DNA of 8,997 nt from an uncultured Lachnospiraceae bacterium. GTDB lineage: Bacteria > Bacillota > Clostridia > Lachnospirales > Lachnospiraceae. The notes below the pieces were generated by a model. The model worked only from the letters and a program-made list of their open reading frames with translations, searched no databases and was not told the DNA's origin. Each line of letters opens with the position of its first letter. The stretch's first letter is position 1. The stretch is from assembly GCA_902473545.1 (NCBI GenBank), contig CABRSG010000084.1:1-8997 (forward strand), read 5' to 3'. Positions 6,354 through 8,997 of the stretch are shown here, in pieces. Made by a program: the position numbers and the translations under genes.

Positions 6354-8753
6354 ATGAAAAGAAAATGGTTACTGAAAACAGTCCTTGCCGCGGCGCTCAG
6401 CGCGGGAATGGCGGCGGAAGAGGCGGCGACTGAGACGACAACCGAAGCAGCAGCCGAAGCGGAGACGGAAGCGGCTGACGCGGCGGAAAGCGGGGAAGAG
6501 GATACGGAGCTTCCGACAGAGGGGTATTACGAAGGAAGATACTCCGGTGCATCGGGCGGAACCACATTCGAGCAGGACTGCTTCATAAGCTTCCACGAAA
6601 AAGGAGAGATTATCGAAGACAAGCAGACCTTTTACTTCCAGGCGATGTCCGGCAGCGGCGAACAGTGGATTGCCGTAATCGACCCGCTTCTGGGGACCTA
6701 TGAGGTACTGGACGAGGAGATTACGATGAACACCGCGCCTTCTGCAGAGCAGCGCGGCGAAGAAAACTGGGAAGAGATGACGGCGGATAAGACGATCGTG
6801 TTCTATTCGCTGGACGGAGAGACAGAGTATTTCCGCAGCGGTTGGGATACCGAAGAAAACAAGATTCTGGGTATTCCGACGGAAAATGAAATCGGCGCAA
6901 CCTCATGGTATACAAACTATTGCTTCCTGTATCTGGACGAAGAGCCGCAGGAGCGGGGCGTAGAGCTTTATACCTTCTACTACAGGCTGGAGGATGGCAG
7001 AAATGCTTCTATCACCATCTATCATGACGGAACCTACCTGGACAACATGCTGACCGGTACGGGTGAAGTTACGGGTACCTGGGAGCTGGACGGCGACACT
7101 TACGTACTGACGGCGGGCGAAGGGGCTACAGGCGGAACCCTGGTAATTGACAAGGACGATGCCACAAAAGCAGTGTTTACGCCGGAGGGCGGCAGTGCGA
7201 TGGAAATGGGACCGCGCGTGAGAAACGAAGTGTATGTGTTCGCGGATGAGACCGGCGAAAATATCGTGATTCTGTATGACGATATGAGCTGCTCCATCGT
7301 ACTCAGCGGCGCACGTTGCGAGGGTACCTGGGAGAAGAATGCGGATGGTACGCCAAGGTCCGTTACCATTGCGGATATGAACGAGACTGCGTACATCACC
7401 GGCAGCGGCGAGAGCTTTGCGGTAACGCTGGACGGCGTGCTGATGTCCACGGACAACGAGGCATCTGCAAGCGCTCTGGCGAAGGCGGATTCCGCAGGCG
7501 AGAGCGAAGAGGGCGTAGAGGATGGCGATACAGGCAGAAAACAGAGCACGGGCGTTGCAGTAGCGGCGAGCGGTTCTACCTCCTATGTATATTATGGAAA
7601 GATTGCGGGCTACTTTGAAGCGATCATCGAGCTTCTGCCCGGCGGAACAGCAACCTTCAAGTGCGATATGCACGGACATCAGGAGAATGCGTACTTTACG
7701 GGAAACTGGTCCGGAAGAACACTTACGATTCAGGGATTGTCGGCGACAATTTCCGGAAGCGACGGAAACTATTACTTTGTATGGAATGACGCGACCTTCA
7801 CCGGAAGCAGCGCGCCGCCTGCAGACGGAAGCAGCCCGGATAATGGCAATAAACAGCCGGACAGCGGATCTGACAAGAATCCGGGCAGCAGCAATTCCAA
7901 TAAGCCGGGCAGCGGCACAAACGGCAATCAGGGCGGCAGCTCCGATAACAATAACAATCAGAACACAGCAGACGGAACATACGTGTTAAACGGCAGCGTA
8001 CCGGGATACGGCATGGTAAACGGCTCTTATGCTCAGGTAGACCTGCCCTGCGAGCTGACACTGTACAGCGACAAGACATATGTAATGAAGCTTACTGCGA
8101 GCGGTATGACCGTTGAAGCGCAGAGAGGTACCTATACCGGTATTGCAAACGGGGCAGTGCTGACGATGACACAGTCCGGCAAGGATCTGTTGAATAACAT
8201 CATCTTCCCGGCAGGGACGACAATGAAAATGAGTGTCACTTATGCTGCGGACGGAAAGACAGTAAAATCGATTTCCGTAGGAATCCCCAGCTCTCCGGCG
8301 CTGTATACACAGCCGGGAACGGTTACATACGAAAATAAGGGCGGCACAACGAAACCGGAAAAACCGGCAAAACCGGAAAAACCGGAAACCCCGCCGACAG
8401 AAAAGGAGACAGAGAAACAGCCGGACAGCGAGCCTGAGACAGAATCAGAACCGCAGACGGAGACGGAACCGGTGACAGAAAAGCCGGCAGTGAGCTATGC
8501 GGGAACCTACACCGGAAAACACGGCGGCTATTTTGATGCAACACTTGTACTCTCTGAAAACGGAACGGCGCAGTATACGGTAAATCTGCCGGAGAATTAC
8601 GGCGGAACCAAGAACTATACGGGAAGCTGGAGCGGCAACTCGGTATCGATGATGGACGGTCAGCTTATTCTGACCATTGCAGAAGACAACGGTACGGTTA
8701 CCGTGACGAATGCGGATATGGGCGTCAGCCTGACAAAAGAAGACAGCGGTTAG
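6354..8753 (+). CDS. Secreted multidomain beta-rich repeat protein, 799 residues to an in-frame TAG
   Basis: Residues 1-21 (MKRKWLLKTVLAAALSAGMAA) look like a short signal peptide, with no lipobox Cys. A Glu/Ala/Thr-rich linker (22-56) leads to several modules predicted to be beta-sheet: about 57-195, 203-286 (ITIYHDGTYLDN, then GTWELDGDTYVLTAG), 292-365 (GTWEKNADG; C313 and C322 might pair), 409-485 (YFEAIIELLPGGTATF, then GNWSGRTLTIQG), 539-656, and 713-796 (YFDATLVLSENGTAQY, then GSWSGNSVSM). The repeated order strand, 'NGTA.Y', 'G.W.G..L' resembles a lipocalin- or calycin-like barrel, but I cannot name the family. Linkers between modules are acidic (366-408), Gly/Ser/Asn-rich (486-538) and Pro/Lys/Glu/Thr-rich (663-712), as in extended cell-surface proteins. 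No sortase motif or membrane anchor is seen before the stop. The start has GGGAGG at 6339-6344, 9 nt upstream. The frame continues beyond the TAG with a further linker and module, so the full protein was probably longer. It may share transcripts with the 4114 gene through the MITE. Confidence 0.75.
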   Translation: MKRKWLLKTVLAAALSAGMAAEEAATETTTEAAAEAETEAADAAESGEEDTELPTEGYYEGRYSGASGGTTFEQDCFISFHEKGEIIEDKQTFYFQAMSGSGEQWIAVIDPLLGTYEVLDEEITMNTAPSAEQRGEENWEEMTADKTIVFYSLDGETEYFRSGWDTEENKILGIPTENEIGATSWYTNYCFLYLDEEPQERGVELYTFYYRLEDGRNASITIYHDGTYLDNMLTGTGEVTGTWELDGDTYVLTAGEGATGGTLVIDKDDATKAVFTPEGGSAMEMGPRVRNEVYVFADETGENIVILYDDMSCSIVLSGARCEGTWEKNADGTPRSVTIADMNETAYITGSGESFAVTLDGVLMSTDNEASASALAKADSAGESEEGVEDGDTGRKQSTGVAVAASGSTSYVYYGKIAGYFEAIIELLPGGTATFKCDMHGHQENAYFTGNWSGRTLTIQGLSATISGSDGNYYFVWNDATFTGSSAPPADGSSPDNGNKQPDSGSDKNPGSSNSNKPGSGTNGNQGGSSDNNNNQNTADGTYVLNGSVPGYGMVNGSYAQVDLPCELTLYSDKTYVMKLTASGMTVEAQRGTYTGIANGAVLTMTQSGKDLLNNIIFPAGTTMKMSVTYAADGKTVKSISVGIPSSPALYTQPGTVTYENKGGTTKPEKPAKPEKPETPPTEKETEKQPDSEPETESEPQTETEPVTEKPAVSYAGTYTGKHGGYFDATLVLSENGTAQYTVNLPENYGGTKNYTGSWSGNSVSMMDGQLILTIAEDNGTVTVTNADMGVSLTKEDSG

Positions 8754-8873
8754 ACAGATGAATCTGAGAAGCCGTCGGAGTCGGAACCGGTAACAGAACC
8801 GGAAACGGAGCCGGAGACAGAATCGGAAACAGAATCAGAGAAACAGACCGAATCGGAAAGCGAAGCGCCGGTA
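8493..8873 (+). repeat. Tandem 381-bp repeat unit, first copy (contains the TAG)
   Basis: The unit starts at AGC 8493 and recurs at 8874, exactly 381 bp (127 codons) later with no indels over the visible part. Two blocks are identical between copies: 25 nt at 8493-8517 and 8874-8898, and 55 nt at 8562-8616 and 8943-8997. The stretch between them differs at many positions. The 41 visible residues differ at three places only (K/T, G/V, D/A). The unit includes a beta-rich module, the TAG and a Thr/Glu/Ser-rich linker. Confidence 0.9.
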
Positions 8874-8997
8874 AGCTATGCGGGAACCTACACCGGAACG
8901 CATGGTGTCTATTTTGCGGCAACGCTGGTGCTTTCTGAAAATGGAACGGCGCAGTATACGGTAAATCTGCCGGAGAATTACGGCGGAACCAAGAACT
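8754..8997 (+). pseudogene. In-frame continuation of the 6354 protein after the TAG, cut by the window end
   Basis: After TAG 8751-8753 the same frame stays open for 81 codons to the window end. It first gives a linker of Ser, Glu, Thr and Pro (TDESEKPSESEPV, then repeated TEPE and TESE units), matching the style of linker 663-712. It then gives VSYAGTYTGTHGVYFAATLV and SENGTAQYTVNLPENY, a near copy of the module at residues 713-753. There is no in-frame start codon with a ribosome binding site between the TAG and the module, so it is not a separate gene. It is either silenced by a nonsense mutation, reached by readthrough, or joined to the upstream part in other cells by repeat recombination. 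A sequencing error is also possible. Confidence 0.8.

Noticed and set aside
6903..7679. Long minus-strand open frame of 258 codons opposite the secreted repeat protein
   Set aside because: It lacks a ribosome binding site and any recognisable domain, and lies fully inside a well-supported + strand gene. It follows from the codon bias of that gene.
8751..8753. TAG read as pyrrolysine
   Set aside because: No pyl genes or other support are visible, and the protein is not a methylamine methyltransferase type. A nonsense mutation or variable repeat is simpler.
8493..8997. Direct repeats considered as a CRISPR array
   Set aside because: The repeats are 381 bp apart, in frame, and encode a protein module; there are no regular short spacers.

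Overview
The window looks like a chromosomal segment of an endospore-forming Firmicute of the class Clostridia, most likely a Lachnospiraceae-type gut anaerobe. The reasons are the tail of a SpmA-like spore maturation protein at the left edge, strong AGGAGG-type ribosome binding sites, an extracellular solute-binding protein of the clostridial LipO-like type, and Thr/Glu- and Pro/Lys-rich linkers in a secreted multidomain protein. The species cannot be named from this sequence.

Layout, left to right, all genes on the + strand. (1) 1-213 is the 3' end of spmA, followed by a weak terminator. (2) 330-1514 is an AT-rich P-loop ATPase with its own extended -10 promoter, possibly a defence-type NTPase. 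(3) 1725-2240 and 2242-3528 are a tightly coupled pair: a small acidic helical protein of unknown function, then a TPR-like protein ending in a zinc-binding SEC-C motif. (4) 3550-3696 encodes 48 residues that look like the start of a Cas3 HD nuclease, cut off inside the HD motif; no CRISPR array or other cas gene is visible. Two terminators follow at 3818-3840 and 3880-3924. (5) 4114-6126 is a large solute-binding protein without ABC permease or ATPase neighbours. (6) 6138-6291 is a 154-bp structured element with 11-bp terminal inverted repeats and an exact 8-bp target-site duplication, so probably a MITE inserted between two genes. (7) 6354-8753 is a secreted protein built from several beta-rich modules and low-complexity linkers. 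It stops at a TAG, but the same frame carries on with another linker and another copy of the last module up to the window end.

The left half reads as an accessory or decayed defence-type region with gene remnants. The right half reads as a two-gene cell-surface or secreted locus (4114 and 6354) interrupted by the small mobile element. The observations most worth following are the MITE with its perfect target duplication, the in-frame TAG inside a tandem-repeat protein (with a 381-bp repeat whose in-frame loss would remove the stop), the Cas3 remnant, and the absence of a lipobox cysteine in both secreted proteins. Functions are inferred from motifs read by eye; no database search was possible.
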